From Candidatus Obscuribacter phosphatis (lineage in GTDB: Bacteria; Cyanobacteriota; Vampirovibrionia; Obscuribacterales; Obscuribacteraceae): DNA of 64,000 nt. The notes beneath the pieces are model-generated. The model was not told where the DNA came from. It ran no database searches and saw nothing but the letters and a program-made list of their open reading frames with translations. The position numbers were made by a program, and so were the translations under genes. The stretch spans positions 1 through 64,000 of the forward strand of contig MOYA01000006.1 of assembly GCA_001899315.1 (NCBI GenBank). The letters run 5' to 3'. Position 1 is the stretch's first letter, and every line of letters starts with the position of its first letter. This document shows, piece after piece, positions 49,929-60,784 of this stretch.

Positions 49929-52247
49929 TCAAACTCTTTGCTTTAAGCTGGCAAGAGTTTTCTGTGCTTGGCTTGAAACATAGATGTTCTCGTCTTCGCA
50001 GAGCACTTCTAGAAGATTGGCCGGCAGCTTGTGATTAGAAGCCAGTCCCAGTCTGACATCTTCGCTGTTGTCCCGAGCCAGAGTCTCCAGTACTTCTTCG
50101 GGGGTATTGATGTTCTCTGAGACCGATAGTCTTACTTCGGGGCTGGGGTCTTCGGAAAGCTTCATGAGCACGCCGGAGGGGGTGCGAGGGTTTTCAGCCA
50201 CGCGAGCCCGTACCCTTTCACTGGGATCTTCCGACAGTCTGGTCAGGGCAATTGGGGCGGTATGTTCATTACCGGCCAGTACCAGCCTAATTCTTTGTTC
50301 CTCCAGATTTTGCGAATTTTCGCCGCCGGTTTCAGAATGCAATTGATGAATTGCTTTCAGCAAAGCTGCCAGTTTGCTTGCTGATACAGGTTTGGCGATG
50401 TAGTAGTTCATCTTGAGGCGTAGGGCTTCCATAACGTCATCGTCATTTTCAGAGACCGTCAGAAGCACTACCGGAATCGCTCTGAATACGGGGTCATTCT
50501 TGATCTCAGCCAAGACTTCATGTCCGTTCTTGCGCGGCATATTCAAGTCGAGCAAGATCACATCGGGCATGTTTTGATGGGTCTCCTTCAGCTTGTTTAG
50601 ATACTCCATGGCTTCGACACCGTCGTTCAGAACGTTCATGTTGTATCTAAGATCTGAGCGCTTGAGCGCTTCTTGAGTCAATCTGACATCGGAAGGGGTG
50701 TCTTCCACCAGAAGGATTTCTATTTCGTGTTTCATTGACTTTCTCCTTGTCTTTTCCACCGCCGGCAGTGTGAAGAAAAATATGGCACCGTCGCCCGGTG
50801 TGGACTCTACCCAGATATTGCCTCCATGTGATGTGACAATGCGCTTGCATATGGCAAGACCCATGCCGGTTCCTTGATATTTCGCCTTGCCATGTAGGCG
50901 GGCGAACATGTCGAAAATTTTGCTGGCATATTTAGGATCTATGCCGATGCCATTGTCTCTTACCGAAAATAGCCACTGGGTGGCGTTTTCTTCGGCTGTG
51001 ATTGCTATTTGAGGGGCTCGGTCGCCTCTATATTTGATGGCATTGCTAATTAAGTTCTGAAAGAGTTGGATAAGATGCAGCCTTTGCACCGCCACCTTGG
51101 GTAGACGGTCTATCTCAAAAGAAGTATCGCTTTCTTTGATGGACGTGCTGAGATTGCTCAAGACTTCGCTCAGAACCGAATTGCAGTCGGTGGCATGTTT
51201 GCCTTCTTCGATGATGCCTGATTCGGAATGAACGAGAATGGCTCTAATTAGATTTTGCATGCGATTGGTGCCATCAAGAATATAGCCCATGAATTCTTCT
51301 TGATCTTTGTCCAGCTTGCCTTCTAGGCTGTCGGCCAAGAGATTGACAAAGCCTTGCACCGCCCGCAGTGGCTCTTGCAGATCGTGCGAGGCGATTTTAG
51401 CAAACTGCTTGAGCAGCTCGTTTTTGCGCGTCAAAGTCTCGGTGCGCTCTTGCACCTGCCTTTCCAACTCTTCGTTAAAGCGCTGTCTTTCGGTGATGTC
51501 TTTTAGAAAGGCGCAGAAAGTATAGTCTGAATTTTCCCTGACTCTGAAGAAGCCTATCTCGACTGGAAATTCACGACCATCTTTGTGGGCGGCAGTGATT
51601 TCGGTACTCATTTTGACGATGGTGGCATCGCTTTGGCTAAAGGCTCTTTCGGTTTCTCTGAGATATTGGCGGCGCAGATGATGCGGAATGATTATGGCCA
51701 GGCTGCGTCCTAATACTTCGGCCTTGGTTCTGCCGAAAGTAGCTTCTGCTTGCAAGTTCCAGTCGGTAATGCGCAGTTTTGAGTCGAGTGAAATGAAGGC
51801 ATCGAAAGAGTTGTCCAGGATGATTTGTAAGCGCTCCTCTTCTCGGTGCAGTGCCGTCTCTACTTTGTTGCGCTCTATGGCATAGCGCAGACAGCGCACC
51901 ACCGAAGACTCGGGCACTACGCCTTTGACAAGATAGTCTTGCGCGCCTTGTTTGATTACTTTCAGGGCGCGATGCGGCTCAGGCAGCTGTGTATATACGA
52001 CTATCGGAATGCCTCTTGCCGATTCCCTCATCTCGATGAGAGTACTCATGCCCTTGCTGTCCGGCAATTCTAGGTCCAAGAGAATGCCGTCGTATTCGTG
52101 TTCTTGTACTTTCTCTCTTGCTTCCGCCAAACTGGAGGCTGTGGCTACCTGCAAGCCCATGCGGGTTAGTGTTTCAATTCTCTTTCTGTGATCAAGAGAG
52201 CAGATACTCTCCGCATCTTCCACAAGTAAGATGTTCAAGTTGTTCAT
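49929..52247 (-). CDS. Hybrid sensor: REC-PAS-histidine kinase-REC-LRV
   Basis: 772 residues, ATG with GGGAGCG upstream. Order: receiver (5-125, phospho-Asp D58), PAS (136-255), coiled coil, HisKA with ASHDLQEPLR (H288), HATPase with NAIKYRG, DNGIGID and GTGMGLAI (to ~497). A second receiver of the Rcp1 type follows (508-635, D567 in LLDLNMP), then about four leucine-rich-variant/HEAT-like repeats (~655-772; LTRLSEDPSERVRARVAENP). The LRV tail is unusual for a two-component protein and may bind a partner. M505 is preceded by a strong internal SD (see 50735). No membrane segment, so it is a cytoplasmic sensor. No DNA-binding output domain and no adjacent regulator gene. Confidence 0.9.
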   Translation of the reverse strand: MNNLNILLVEDAESICSLDHRKRIETLTRMGLQVATASSLAEAREKVQEHEYDGILLDLELPDSKGMSTLIEMRESARGIPIVVYTQLPEPHRALKVIKQGAQDYLVKGVVPESSVVRCLRYAIERNKVETALHREEERLQIILDNSFDAFISLDSKLRITDWNLQAEATFGRTKAEVLGRSLAIIIPHHLRRQYLRETERAFSQSDATIVKMSTEITAAHKDGREFPVEIGFFRVRENSDYTFCAFLKDITERQRFNEELERQVQERTETLTRKNELLKQFAKIASHDLQEPLRAVQGFVNLLADSLEGKLDKDQEEFMGYILDGTNRMQNLIRAILVHSESGIIEEGKHATDCNSVLSEVLSNLSTSIKESDTSFEIDRLPKVAVQRLHLIQLFQNLISNAIKYRGDRAPQIAITAEENATQWLFSVRDNGIGIDPKYASKIFDMFARLHGKAKYQGTGMGLAICKRIVTSHGGNIWVESTPGDGAIFFFTLPAVEKTRRKSMKHEIEILLVEDTPSDVRLTQEALKRSDLRYNMNVLNDGVEAMEYLNKLKETHQNMPDVILLDLNMPRKNGHEVLAEIKNDPVFRAIPVVLLTVSENDDDVMEALRLKMNYYIAKPVSASKLAALLKAIHQLHSETGGENSQNLEEQRIRLVLAGNEHTAPIALTRLSEDPSERVRARVAENPRTPSGVLMKLSEDPSPEVRLSVSENINTPEEVLETLARDNSEDVRLGLASNHKLPANLLEVLCEDENIYVSSQAQKTLASLKQRV
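50735..50748 (-). promoter_or_regulatory. Internal SD and ATG that could start a separate REC-LRV protein
   Basis: AAGGAG at 50748-50743 and ATG at 50735, seven bases apart, in frame at residue 505 of the hybrid kinase and exactly at the start of the second receiver domain (MKHEIEILLVEDT). An internal product of ~268 residues (receiver plus LRV) would act as a free response regulator. The site may also be a relic of a gene fusion. Confidence 0.5.
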
Positions 52248-52883
52248 GCTGGTTGCGCTCCCTGAATGTGACTAGGGCAGCCGATTTGAGTCGCTTATCC
52301 CATTATGCCACTGCCAAGATATGCCCTCGCTTTTCGGGGTTAGTATCATGTTCCGCTTTTGTAAATTTGCTTGAGTCCTTAGTTAAGAGTGGCGCACGGT
52401 CTTGGTTTTGTTGCTGTCCCTAGGTAATTTCGGTGTGAAGAGACTTGAACGAATCTTTCTTTCTGTTTAGAAGTGCTTAGTTTTGTTGCACAGCAAGAAA
52501 GTGAATTGGGCACTTCGGGCATGGTGCCGCCAGATCTATTAAGTGCGTTTTCCTTTCAATTGCTACTTAGCTTTCTGGCAAGATTAGCTCAGTTTTCTAT
52601 AGAAAATTTCTTTGCAGATAGGGCTCTTCTATAGCTTAGTCTAGGTTGTATTTCCAATATCTAAACCAGAGGCATTGTAAGAGAAACCACCAGTTTGACA
52701 GACCAGCCTGTGAATTGCAGTTAGAGACAGATTTGTTCTGTGTTTCTCAAGGTCGCTCTCTCTTGCTTCAGTCGGTAGGCAGCGCCAGCCTCGTCCTCGA
52801 AAGCCTCTAGGTTAGGCTTTTGCGGCACGATCGGCTTTGTTGCCTCAAGCTTCAACGCCAAACCAGTAAATCGGGAGTTCTCT
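52248..52883. other. Intergenic region with a TTTTCTATAGAAAA palindrome
   Basis: 636 bp between divergent genes. The perfect 14-bp palindrome lies at 52593-52606, about 280 bp before the small membrane gene; CTTCTATAG recurs at 52625-52634. No gene or RNA was recognised. Confidence 0.5.
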
Positions 52884-53126
52884 TTGGCATTTTTCATCGC
52901 CTTCATCCTCAGCATCGTTCTCATGGTCGGTGGTCTCGTCGCCCTCATCTTTACGAGTTTTCTGCGCACCATCAAGCTCGGCCTCTTCGGCTCCTTCCTT
53001 CTGGGAACGGTTTGTCTCTGCGTCGTCTTCGCCATTTTCCTCGGTCTGCCCGGGGCGTTTGGCTCTCTCTGCGGCTGCCTGACCTTTCTGGCACTGATCT
53101 TCCTGAAGGAGCGCATCAAGTTCTGA
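52884..53126 (+). CDS. Small hydrophobic membrane protein, 80 residues
   Basis: TTG start at 52884 with GGGAG seven bases upstream. Nearly the whole protein is hydrophobic: two to three membrane helices (FFIAFILSIVLMVGGLVALIF, split by FLRTIKLG; FLLGTVCLCVVFAIFLGL; LTFLALIFL) ending in a basic tail KERIKF. GC-rich codons. A strong terminator follows, so it is probably a real single-gene unit. Function unknown. Confidence 0.65.
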   Translation: MAFFIAFILSIVLMVGGLVALIFTSFLRTIKLGLFGSFLLGTVCLCVVFAIFLGLPGAFGSLCGCLTFLALIFLKERIKF

Positions 53127-53180
53127 CTTTGCCGATACTGATGACTAGGCAGGCTCCTTGAACTACAGGACTGCTTTGGG

Positions 53181-53225
53181 AAGGTCTGATCTGGCTTGGA
53201 AAAGCTAGTCAGACCTTTTTTCTTT
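53181..53225 (+). terminator. Intrinsic terminator after the small membrane gene
   Basis: AAGGTCTGA...TCAGACCTT stem (53181-53217, with a bulge) followed by TTTTTTCTTTT. Located 55 bp after the stop. Confidence 0.85.
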
Positions 53226-53304
53226 TCTGTTTTTCTTTTCTGTTTTTTTACGGGTCTTTCTTACGGGTCTTTTTTCTTTTCTCTTTTACTTGTCTTTGCA
53301 GTAT

Positions 53305-53318
53305 TATAGAAAATAGTA
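53305..53318. repeat. TATAGAAAATAGTA element (copy 2)
   Basis: Identical to 44530-44543; on the minus strand the neighbouring bases read CTATAAT, a perfect -10 box, but no minus-strand gene follows closely. The region 53226-53335 is otherwise T-rich low complexity. Confidence 0.5.
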
Positions 53319-53335
53319 AAAGCGGGCAAAAAGAG

Positions 53336-53369
53336 AATGACGGAGAGCAGTAGTTTGCTCCCCGTCATT
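53336..53369 (-). terminator. Hairpin after the 53446 gene
   Basis: 14-bp stem (53336-53349 and 53356-53369) with one G-U pair and 6-nt loop, followed on the minus strand by CTCTTTTTG. Closes the GC-rich 53446 gene. Confidence 0.75.
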
Positions 53370-53445
53370 TTTAGCCTCCTTGCCGAGCTTCTGTTAGTTC
53401 AGAGCCGGATTAAATCGGCTCAGACCAACTTAGATCAACTCAGGC

Positions 53446-54675
53446 TCAGTAAGGCCCGTGGCTCACTTCCCCGTCGACGTTGACGCGATCGGCTTCCACC
53501 ACCGGCCGCGCTTCGACCTTGTACCATTCGCGCTTGATGGCGAATTCCACGGTCTCTTCCGGCTTCTCGACGGTGCGCACCACCCGATTCTCGCTGTTGA
53601 ACTCGGTGCGCTTCACCAGCACACCTTTGTCGAAGCGATAGTCGGTGCGGGTCTTGCGGGTCGCCGACTTGTGCAGCTCGACATCGACGAGCTGCCCTTT
53701 GTCGTCGAATTCGTACCGGCTGAGCTTGACGCCCTCCTGGTCGTATTCTTCGACGAAGCGGATGACGAAGCGCTCGCTCTCTTTGCCGTCGGCGGTCTTG
53801 GTGACCACCCGGGCAAAGTAGCGCTTGAAGGCCAGCTTGCCCTTCTCGGAGTAGTCGGTCCAGGCATAGCCGAGAGTCTTGTACTCGTCGAAGACCCGGG
53901 CTTGCGTGCCGTCGGCTCGGAAGAGCTGCAGGACGCGGTTGCCCGGAGTCACCGCCGAGACTTCCTTCTTGGTGTCGGTGCCCGGCCAGAAGCGGGTGAC
54001 CGAGTAGCTGCCGAAGCTGCGGTCTTCCTGGTAGTCGACCGTCTTGCCGTCGGCAAGGAAGTAGCGGGTCTGCCAGTAGGACTCGTTGTTCGGCGCCGTG
54101 AAGCGCTTGGACGATTCGGTGGTGCCGTCGGGGCGCATGCGGTCCTGTTGCACGACAAAGCCGTCGGTGTGATGCATCTGGTTTTCGACCAGCATGCCGT
54201 TCTGGTAGAGCTTGACGGCGAAGTACCAGCGATTGCTGTTGCCGGTCGGCTTGACCAGTTCACCGCTGCGGATGAGATTGCCATTCTCGTCCCAGACCTG
54301 TTCCGAGCTGGTGCCGATGCCGGCGGCGGCAAAGTAGCGCACCGACTTTTTGGCAGCTTGGCTTTCGCCGGGCTTGAGCGGAAACCAGGTGGTTTCCTTG
54401 AGGCGGCGGTTGTCGGAGAAGCTGGCGTAGACGATTTCTTGAGTGAAGCCGTCCTTGCGCAGTACCTGGTCGGTACCACCGCCATTGCCGTCGAAAGTGC
54501 GCAGACGACGCACTTCTCCCTTGCTCTCGTCGGGCAAGATGAGCTGGGCGCCGGCCGGTCTCGTTTCGGCGTTGAAGGGGATTTCGACAGAGTTGAAGAA
54601 TCCTGCCGCGGCGACGCAGATGCCGACGGTCAGGACTGCTGCTGTGGCAGCGATGATCATGTGCAGTTTGCGCAT
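53446..54675 (-). CDS. Exported GC-rich protein with MORN/YwqK-like repeats
   Basis: 409 residues from ATG 54675 (AAAAGGAC upstream; the in-frame start at 54693 is poorer). Signal anchor MIIAATAAVLTVGICVAAAGFF. The mature part consists of repeating short beta hairpins of the form (W)YxxG.L...(FAVKLYQNGMLVENQ, EQVWDENGNLIRSGE, RYEFDDKGQLVDVE, DYRFDKGVLVKRTEF), like the MORN-variant repeats of YwqK-type proteins. It is probably an extracytoplasmic beta-rich protein. GC3 bias is extreme and produces a 418-codon antisense ORF that is not a gene. Confidence 0.75.
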   Translation of the reverse strand: MRKLHMIIAATAAVLTVGICVAAAGFFNSVEIPFNAETRPAGAQLILPDESKGEVRRLRTFDGNGGGTDQVLRKDGFTQEIVYASFSDNRRLKETTWFPLKPGESQAAKKSVRYFAAAGIGTSSEQVWDENGNLIRSGELVKPTGNSNRWYFAVKLYQNGMLVENQMHHTDGFVVQQDRMRPDGTTESSKRFTAPNNESYWQTRYFLADGKTVDYQEDRSFGSYSVTRFWPGTDTKKEVSAVTPGNRVLQLFRADGTQARVFDEYKTLGYAWTDYSEKGKLAFKRYFARVVTKTADGKESERFVIRFVEEYDQEGVKLSRYEFDDKGQLVDVELHKSATRKTRTDYRFDKGVLVKRTEFNSENRVVRTVEKPEETVEFAIKREWYKVEARPVVEADRVNVDGEVSHGPY

Positions 54676-54773
54676 GGTCTGTCCTTTTCTCAAATTGTTG
54701 ACATAAGGGGTTGAATGCCACCATTTGCGCCTACGCCAAGTTCAAGCTCTTTCAAGGCCGGTTTCCGCATCAT

Positions 54774-54789
54774 TCACCCGTGCGGGTGA
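54774..54789. promoter_or_regulatory. Palindrome TCACCCG-TG-CGGGTGA
   Basis: Perfect 7-bp arms, 99 bp upstream of the 54675 gene. The rest of 54676-54946 shows no gene. It is operator-like; the regulator is unknown. Confidence 0.4.
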
Positions 54790-54946
54790 TAGTTGGGGAT
54801 AACGGTCTAGCGGCTTACTTGGTTTCTGTATTTACTCGGGCGTTTTTGACAAAAGGTGCATATTAAAAGAGTTATCAAGAGCGCTTTCTAGATGACAACA
54901 AAAGTATTGTTAAGCAGGCGCTTTACAATCGGTAACACAATTTTCG

Positions 54947-57043
54947 TCATTGCTTTCTCAGCTCCGCTACCAAGTCGTCCATAGAACCATAACGGTCTTC
55001 AGGGGCTTTCTGCAGACAACGGAAGAGCACCCCTTCAATGGTCTCCGGTCTCTCCAGATCGGGCTTTAGCTTGAGGGGGCGCTGGGGCATCTCGTTGAGA
55101 TGTTTGAAGATTACCTGCACTGAGTTTTCAGCCTTAAAAGGCGCCTGTCCACACAAAGCTTCGTACATGACGCAACCTAGCGAATATATATCTGAGCGGG
55201 CATCGAGATCTTTGCCGAGGCACTGTTCGGGACTCATGTAGAGAGGGCTGCCCACCACATCACCGGTGGCGGTCAAGCGCATCTCTTCGGTGTCTTCGCC
55301 GACAATTTTGGCGATTCCAAAGTCCACTAATTTTGCTTGTTCCTGCCCCTTGTCGTCGAGGCTGACGATTATATTGCTGGGCTTGATATCGCGGTGCACA
55401 ATGCCCTTGCGGTGAGCATGTGAAAGAGCGTCAGCCACCTGGGCAAAGATATTCTTCACCCTCTCGGTTCCTAGAGTCTTTTCGCTCTTCAGTACTTTCT
55501 CCAGACCCGGACCTTCCAGCCACTCCATCACCAAATAAGCCACTTTGCGTTCGGTCATGCCAAAGTCATAGACCGTCACTATGCTGGGGTGCTTGAGTGT
55601 GCTTGCTGCTCGCGCTTCCTGTTCGAAACGCTGCATATAGCTCTTGTTTTTAGCCAGATGGGGGTGCAGCACTTTTATTGCTAGCGGGGCTCCCGTGAGC
55701 TTATGACGAGCCCTAAAAATAATGCCCATGCCCCCTTCGCCCACCTGCTCCAAGATTTCATAACGTTCAGGCAGGTCGATAAGGTCTTTTAAGGGGCGGC
55801 TATCAAAGGGCGAAATACCATCAAATTGACCCAGCCCAGAGCCTGTGCCGACTCGGTTGGCGGTCAATTCGCCCAGCTTATCGGGGGCAACAATAATCGA
55901 TTTTTCCAGGTCGGGCATAGTGATGCGCACACCGGCTTTGTCGATGCTGCCCGAAACGGTAATGTTGACCGGTTCTACGGCTAAGTAACGGTTAACCAGT
56001 CGTTTGGCTAAAATTGCCACGGTCAAAGCCAGGCTCGGTGGCGCCGCCCCTCTTTCATATTGGTCATAGCGAAAATAGGCGAAGGCTAGTCGGCGCAAAT
56101 CCAGCAGAGAATCCCAAAAACCAGCTAGGGTCTCTTTTCTGTCTTTTCTATTTTTCAAGTTGATCTTAAATTCGCGAGCATCGGGCAGGCTTTTGAACAT
56201 GACAAAAAGGTCAGAGACCAGTGTGGCGCCAAGCACCAAGGCAAAAAGCACGAAAGTGGGATAGCCGCTTGCTGCTAAGGTTTCAACCAGTGATTTGCCA
56301 AAGAACATAGTGTTTTGCAGGGGTGCCCAGTTGAGGGCAAGATGGTCGATGGCGGCGGTTGATAGACCAAGCAAGGCGATTAACCAGGCGAAACGGAAAC
56401 GGTCTTTCCAGAGCCAGGCAAGACCGAGGCTGCCGGCTGAGAGGCTGGACCAGATGGCATGACCGGCAATAAGTCTGCCGCCCACCATTTCGGCTGTAGG
56501 CAAAAGCACGGTCAAGTTATTCATGCTTTTAGAGAGGCTATGACTGAAGGCGTCTTCCACGATGGCAAAACCGGCAGCACTGGCTGCACCCATCAAGAGT
56601 ATGTCGGTGGCGCTGAGAGTATGACTGGAAAAGCGGCGTCCTAAGTAAAGCAAAATAGCCAGAGGCAAAAGTTTGGCGATTTCCTCCATCGGCACAGTGA
56701 GGAAGAGTCGCAATGGCGAGTCCGGCAGGGCTTTCACCAGGGGCGCGGCGAGGGCCAGATTGAGACCCATAAACAGTCCGCCGGCAAAAAAGCAGATGGC
56801 CAGCTTGTGCAAAGAAACTGTTCTGACAGGCAGAGTAAGCAAAAGCAAAATAGCCAAGAAGGCTAAGTTGAAAGAGAGCCAGACAATGGAATGCACACCG
56901 GTCATGAAGAGCACCGGCAAGAGCCAGAGCGCTAAGCCCAAGACCATCACCAAATGGCGCACGGCGATGCGACTGGTGCCTATGGGCAAGCTGCCCCAAC
57001 TGGCTACTTGCTCTACCGGCTGAAAGTCTTTTGCATCAGACAA
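54947..57043 (-). CDS. Fusion of PrsW-type intramembrane protease and Ser/Thr protein kinase
   Basis: 698 residues. Residues ~28-285 are eight or so membrane helices with PrsW motifs: PMEEIAK (E120, E121), AAGFAIVEDAF (E163, D164) and AGHAIWSSLSAG (H195), the presumed glutamyl/metal active site. After a linker (~290-430) comes a Hanks-type kinase: YEILEQVGEGGMGIIFRA, AIKVL lysine, HRDIKPSNI, VDFGIAK, GSPLYMSPEQ. All catalytic residues are present. The two activities in one chain suggest regulated proteolysis controlled by phosphorylation, or the reverse. It is the last gene of the dap operon, two bases after the 57046 gene. Confidence 0.88.
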   Translation of the reverse strand: MSDAKDFQPVEQVASWGSLPIGTSRIAVRHLVMVLGLALWLLPVLFMTGVHSIVWLSFNLAFLAILLLLTLPVRTVSLHKLAICFFAGGLFMGLNLALAAPLVKALPDSPLRLFLTVPMEEIAKLLPLAILLYLGRRFSSHTLSATDILLMGAASAAGFAIVEDAFSHSLSKSMNNLTVLLPTAEMVGGRLIAGHAIWSSLSAGSLGLAWLWKDRFRFAWLIALLGLSTAAIDHLALNWAPLQNTMFFGKSLVETLAASGYPTFVLFALVLGATLVSDLFVMFKSLPDAREFKINLKNRKDRKETLAGFWDSLLDLRRLAFAYFRYDQYERGAAPPSLALTVAILAKRLVNRYLAVEPVNITVSGSIDKAGVRITMPDLEKSIIVAPDKLGELTANRVGTGSGLGQFDGISPFDSRPLKDLIDLPERYEILEQVGEGGMGIIFRARHKLTGAPLAIKVLHPHLAKNKSYMQRFEQEARAASTLKHPSIVTVYDFGMTERKVAYLVMEWLEGPGLEKVLKSEKTLGTERVKNIFAQVADALSHAHRKGIVHRDIKPSNIIVSLDDKGQEQAKLVDFGIAKIVGEDTEEMRLTATGDVVGSPLYMSPEQCLGKDLDARSDIYSLGCVMYEALCGQAPFKAENSVQVIFKHLNEMPQRPLKLKPDLERPETIEGVLFRCLQKAPEDRYGSMDDLVAELRKQ

Positions 57044-57045
57044 GT

Positions 57046-57528
57046 TTATTTACCCGGCTTTTGGTTGGGAGGGGCAATCTTAGGCAATTTTTTCAAGGCT
57101 GCCGGACCCTTGCCGTCATTGCCGTCACTTTTAATAACCTGAGTTTTGTCGCTGCCGTGTTTGTTTGCCTGGTTTTCGTCTTCGCCAGCGCCAGATAGGG
57201 CTGCCTGACCCTCGGCAGAGTCGAGAAACTCTTGAAAGGCGCTCAGACCAAGGCGTGCGGCTGGTTGCCCCCGCAAACCCTCCAGCAAGGTCTTAATACC
57301 ATTTGGGCTGTCTTTGCGGGCTTCGAGCAGTTGGCTATAGGCTAGAGTGTATTTGCTTTTGCGCGCTTCGGCGTCGGCCGGAAAGCCGCTTTGCTTGACC
57401 TTGAGACGGCTGCAACCGGCCATGAGGGCGAAGGCGGAAAGCCCCGCTGCCAATGCGCTGACAATGCAAATAGCTGTGGAATTGGCAAGATTTACGGCTA
57501 CTTCAAACAAGTGTGGATTTAAGGGCAC
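57046..57528 (-). CDS. Small membrane protein between dapE and the kinase
   Basis: 160 residues from GTG 57528, three bases after the dapE stop, with coupled translation. One hydrophobic segment (ICIVSALAAGLSAFALMAGC, residues ~21-40), then a charged region (KYTLAYSQLLEARKDSPNGIK) and a Lys/Pro/Asn-rich tail. The Cys at the end of the hydrophobic stretch could be a lipobox (ALMAGC) although the preceding segment is longer than usual. Tightly packed between dapE and the PrsW-kinase; it may be a partner or substrate of the latter. Confidence 0.75.
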   Translation of the reverse strand: MPLNPHLFEVAVNLANSTAICIVSALAAGLSAFALMAGCSRLKVKQSGFPADAEARKSKYTLAYSQLLEARKDSPNGIKTLLEGLRGQPAARLGLSAFQEFLDSAEGQAALSGAGEDENQANKHGSDKTQVIKSDGNDGKGPAALKKLPKIAPPNQKPGK

Positions 57529-57530
57529 GC

Positions 57531-59515
<1,985 letters not shown>

Positions 59516-59533
59516 GTTTCCCCCTATTTTCTC

Positions 59534-60784
59534 TTAGTAAAAGTCGACGATTCTTTTCATAGCTTCGGCGCATTCTTCCGGTTTTGCCACCAGGGCGATG
59601 CGCACATAATCGGCGCCCGGATTACATTCTGCTTTTGTTGCTTGCTTGCTCTCTTTGGCTTGCTCTGTTTCTATTGCCTGTATGCGCCCTAAATAACTGC
59701 CCGGCAAGACGGTAATATTCTTCTCTCTAAATAGCTCTCTGGCAAAGACTTCGTCATTTTCCGCCCGACTTGCCGATGTGTCCAGCCAAAGATAGAAAGC
59801 GCCATCAGGGATGGTGGCATCAATGTTTTTGTTCTGCTTAAGAATAGCGGTGCATTGCTCAAACTTTAGTCTGTAGAGGTCGCGATTCTCTTTCACATGC
59901 ACTTCGTCGCTCCAGGCCGCTGCGCTGGCAGCCTGTATCGGAGGCGGCATGGCACCGCCCTGATAAGTGCGATAAAGTCTAAAGGTTTCAATCAGAGCGC
60001 TGTCGCCTGCTACAAAACCAGAGCGCATGCCTGGTAGTGATGAGCGTTTAGAAAGGCTATGAAAGGCCAGGCAGTTTTTAAAGCTGTCGTTGCCCATTGC
60101 CTTTGCTGCTTGCAAAATGCCACAGGGAGGGTTCTTTTCATCAAAGTAGAGCTCGGAATAGCATTCATCTGAAGCAAGGACAAAGTTGTACTTGAGCGCT
60201 TTCTCAATCAATGCGACCAGCATCTCTTCTTTCATGACCGCGCCGGTCGGGTTGCCCGGTGTGCAGATATACATGAAAGAAGCTGCTTTCCAGGCGGCTT
60301 CCTCCACTTGATCAAAGTCGGGCAGCATCGTTTCTTTCTTGACTGGAATATAGTGTGGACGGCTTCCCGCCAGGATTGCCGCCCCTTCGTAAATCTGATA
60401 GAAAGGGTTGGGCATGAGCACAAGCGACTCTAGACCTGGTTGAACAAAGCATTGGGCTGCGGCAAAGAGAGCTTCTCTGGTGCCGTTCACCGGCAAGATA
60501 TGCTTTGCCGCACTGATGCTGTCGCCAAGCTTGAAGCGCATTGAAAGCCAGGCGGCAATGCTTTCTCTCAGCTCGTCGCTGCCGGCTGTGAGGGGGTAGA
60601 TCGACAGCCCCGCCAAGCTCTGCTTTAGTTTTTCCAAAACAAAAGCAGGCGCCTCGTGTTTGGGCTCACCAATAGAAATATTGATCGGGCTGTCCTTATA
60701 GACGGCAACCGGCTCAACCCCGGCTTTTAGCAAAGCGAGCTTTTCGAAGGGATACTTTTGCAGATCTTTTAAACCAGGGTTCAT
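59534..60784 (-). CDS. dapC: Succinyl-DAP aminotransferase (class I/II PLP enzyme)
   Basis: 416-residue aminotransferase. INISIGEPKH near the N-terminus, YPLTAGSDELRESIAAWL, NPFYQIYEGAA, TPGNPTG, and the PLP lysine in SLSKRSSLPGMRSGF. The DapC assignment rests on the subfamily feel and the operon with dapD and dapE. It overlaps the preceding M20 gene by 4 bp (ATGA). A short insertion with a Lys/Glu/Ala-rich segment (TEQAKESKQATKAE) near residue 375 is unusual. Confidence 0.9.
   Translation of the reverse strand: MNPGLKDLQKYPFEKLALLKAGVEPVAVYKDSPINISIGEPKHEAPAFVLEKLKQSLAGLSIYPLTAGSDELRESIAAWLSMRFKLGDSISAAKHILPVNGTREALFAAAQCFVQPGLESLVLMPNPFYQIYEGAAILAGSRPHYIPVKKETMLPDFDQVEEAAWKAASFMYICTPGNPTGAVMKEEMLVALIEKALKYNFVLASDECYSELYFDEKNPPCGILQAAKAMGNDSFKNCLAFHSLSKRSSLPGMRSGFVAGDSALIETFRLYRTYQGGAMPPPIQAASAAAWSDEVHVKENRDLYRLKFEQCTAILKQNKNIDATIPDGAFYLWLDTSASRAENDEVFARELFREKNITVLPGSYLGRIQAIETEQAKESKQATKAECNPGADYVRIALVAKPEECAEAMKRIVDFY

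Noticed and set aside
53458-54714. 418-codon plus-strand ORF opposite the 53446 gene
   Set aside because: Antisense shadow caused by GC-rich codons; composition (His/Val/Asp-rich) is typical of such shadows.
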